Part shown: in pieces, positions 5,765 through 6,214 of the stretch
Layout: every line of letters starts with the position of its first letter
Position numbering within the stretch: position 1 is the stretch's first letter
Source: Gemmatimonadales bacterium
GTDB taxonomy: Bacteria; Gemmatimonadota; Gemmatimonadetes; Gemmatimonadales; GWC2-71-9
Direction: 5' to 3'
NCBI GenBank assembly: GCA_013813145.1
Contig: JACCSE010000048.1
Location: 1 to 6,214 of the forward strand
DNA length: 6,214 bases
Notes under the pieces: model-generated
The model's database searches: none
Seen by the model: only the letters and a program-made list of their open reading frames with translations
Told to the model about the DNA's origin: nothing
Program-made: the position numbers and the translations under genes

Positions 5765-5807
5765 GACAATTCCGTGCGTGTGAGCGCAGGCGGCCCGCAG
5801 AATTGTC
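5765..5807 (-). terminator. Inverted repeat just after the activator remnant
   Basis: GACAATTC (5765-5772) and GAATTGTC (5800-5807) are perfect 8-bp inverted arms 27 bases apart. The proximal arm starts six bases beyond the minus-strand stop codon at 5813-5815. Between them, TGCG and CGCA (5775-5778 and 5785-5788) can form an inner stem. There is no T-run on the minus strand, so it may be a terminator-like 3' structure or a protein-binding palindrome. Confidence 0.3.
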
Positions 5808-5812
5808 GCTCT

Positions 5813-6214
5813 TCAGTCCCCCTTGAAGCGCCCCGCGTCGATTCCATAGCGACGGATCTTGTACCCGATCACCCGCTCCGTCGTGCTTAGCAGCCGCGCC
5901 GCGCGCGTGCGGTTGCCGGTGGCGCTCTTGAGCGCGTCCTGGATCAGGTTGCTCGGGAACGCCGCCACCGCTTCCGCGAGCGACCCGGAGATCACCGTCC
6001 CCGATCCTTCCGCCGTCTGTAGAGTGGGCGACAAGTGGTGCCCGTGGATCACGTCGCCGGCTGCCACCAGCACAGCGCGCTCCAGCGCGTTCTCCAGCTC
6101 GCGCACGTTGCCCGGTCAGTGATAGCTCATCAGCATGTCGATCGCAGAAGTGGAGATCCGCTTGATGCTCCGGCCATGCAGTCGCGAATAGTGCTCCACG
6201 AAGTGATCGGCGAG
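5813..6214 (-). pseudogene. C-terminal part of a NifA-like sigma-54 activator with an in-frame TGA
   Basis: Reading the minus strand from the window edge gives LADHFVEHYSRLHGR, then ISTSAIDMLMSYH, a TGA (complement of 6116-6118), then PGNVRELENALERAV, DVIHGHHLSPTLQTAEGSGT, and a Fis-type helix-turn-helix (TGNRTRAARLL to IGYKIRRYGID). This is the end of the AAA+ domain and the DNA-binding domain of a bacterial enhancer-binding protein, closest in style to NifA-type regulators, which activate sigma-54 RNA polymerase using ATP. In the family the residue before PGNVREL is Trp (TGG), so a single G-to-A change explains the stop. The frame is otherwise continuous over 32 residues before and 100 after. 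The stop would remove the sensor II region and the DNA-binding domain. The 5' part lies outside the window. A sequencing error cannot be excluded. Confidence 0.85.

Larger units (their letters stand above)
5594..5812. other. Non-coding gap rich in inverted repeats
   Basis: This 219-bp gap lies between the end of the sigma-54 activator remnant and the start of the secreted-protein gene, both on the minus strand. I see no credible coding sequence. It holds overlapping hairpins at 5660-5690, an 8-bp inverted repeat at 5765-5807, and the ribosome binding site of the minus-strand gene at 5599-5604. The promoter of that gene should lie here. I saw only a poor candidate (TATGCT on the minus strand near 5692-5697) and do not call it. 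Confidence 0.5.

Noticed and set aside
6116..6118. TGA read as Trp through genetic-code reassignment
   Set aside because: TGA is the natural terminator of ku (1298), the polymerase (2508), the ligase (3488), the kinase remnant (4534) and the 4672 gene (5014) in this window, so a genome-wide reassignment is not tenable.

Overview
This is a GC-rich bacterial chromosomal window; the genes favour G or C in the third codon position. The gene content (two-gene LigD, Ku, hybrid-kinase and NifA-like regulator pieces, small secreted proteins of unknown function) suggests a free-living soil or sediment bacterium. Gemmatimonadota or a similar phylum is my guess from protein style only, with low confidence.

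Layout: 1-276 is the 3' end of an unidentified Ala/Pro-rich gene. Positions 277-460 hold an unusually AT-rich patch with four DnaA-box-like 9-mers in 55 bp, a candidate replication-origin or DnaA-binding site just upstream of ku. Positions 461-3490 form a bacterial non-homologous end-joining (NHEJ) locus on the + strand: ku, a ~100-bp near-perfect palindrome built of CACGAAGG-like units, a stand-alone LigD-type primase-polymerase gene, and an ATP-dependent ligase gene joined to it by an ATGA overlap. No LigD phosphoesterase (nuclease) domain is present here. Ku would bind broken ends, the polymerase would fill or extend them, and the ligase would seal them.

Positions 3491-4536 hold damaged signalling genes. 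A consensus-like promoter precedes the first third of a receiver domain in one frame. That runs straight into the ATPase end of a histidine kinase plus a complete receiver in another frame, as if an internal deletion had fused them. Positions 4672-5016 (+) and 5018-5593 (-) encode two small secreted proteins of unknown function, convergent with one base between their stop codons. Positions 5594-5812 are non-coding and rich in inverted repeats. Positions 5813-6214 (-) are the C-terminal part of a NifA-like sigma-54 activator in which the conserved Trp of the WPGNVREL motif is an in-frame TGA stop.

The NHEJ operon appears intact, whereas both regulatory genes nearby look broken. The points most worth follow-up are the DnaA-box cluster beside ku, the palindrome inside the repair operon, and the two damaged regulators. 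I saw no tRNA, rRNA, CRISPR array or transposase gene.
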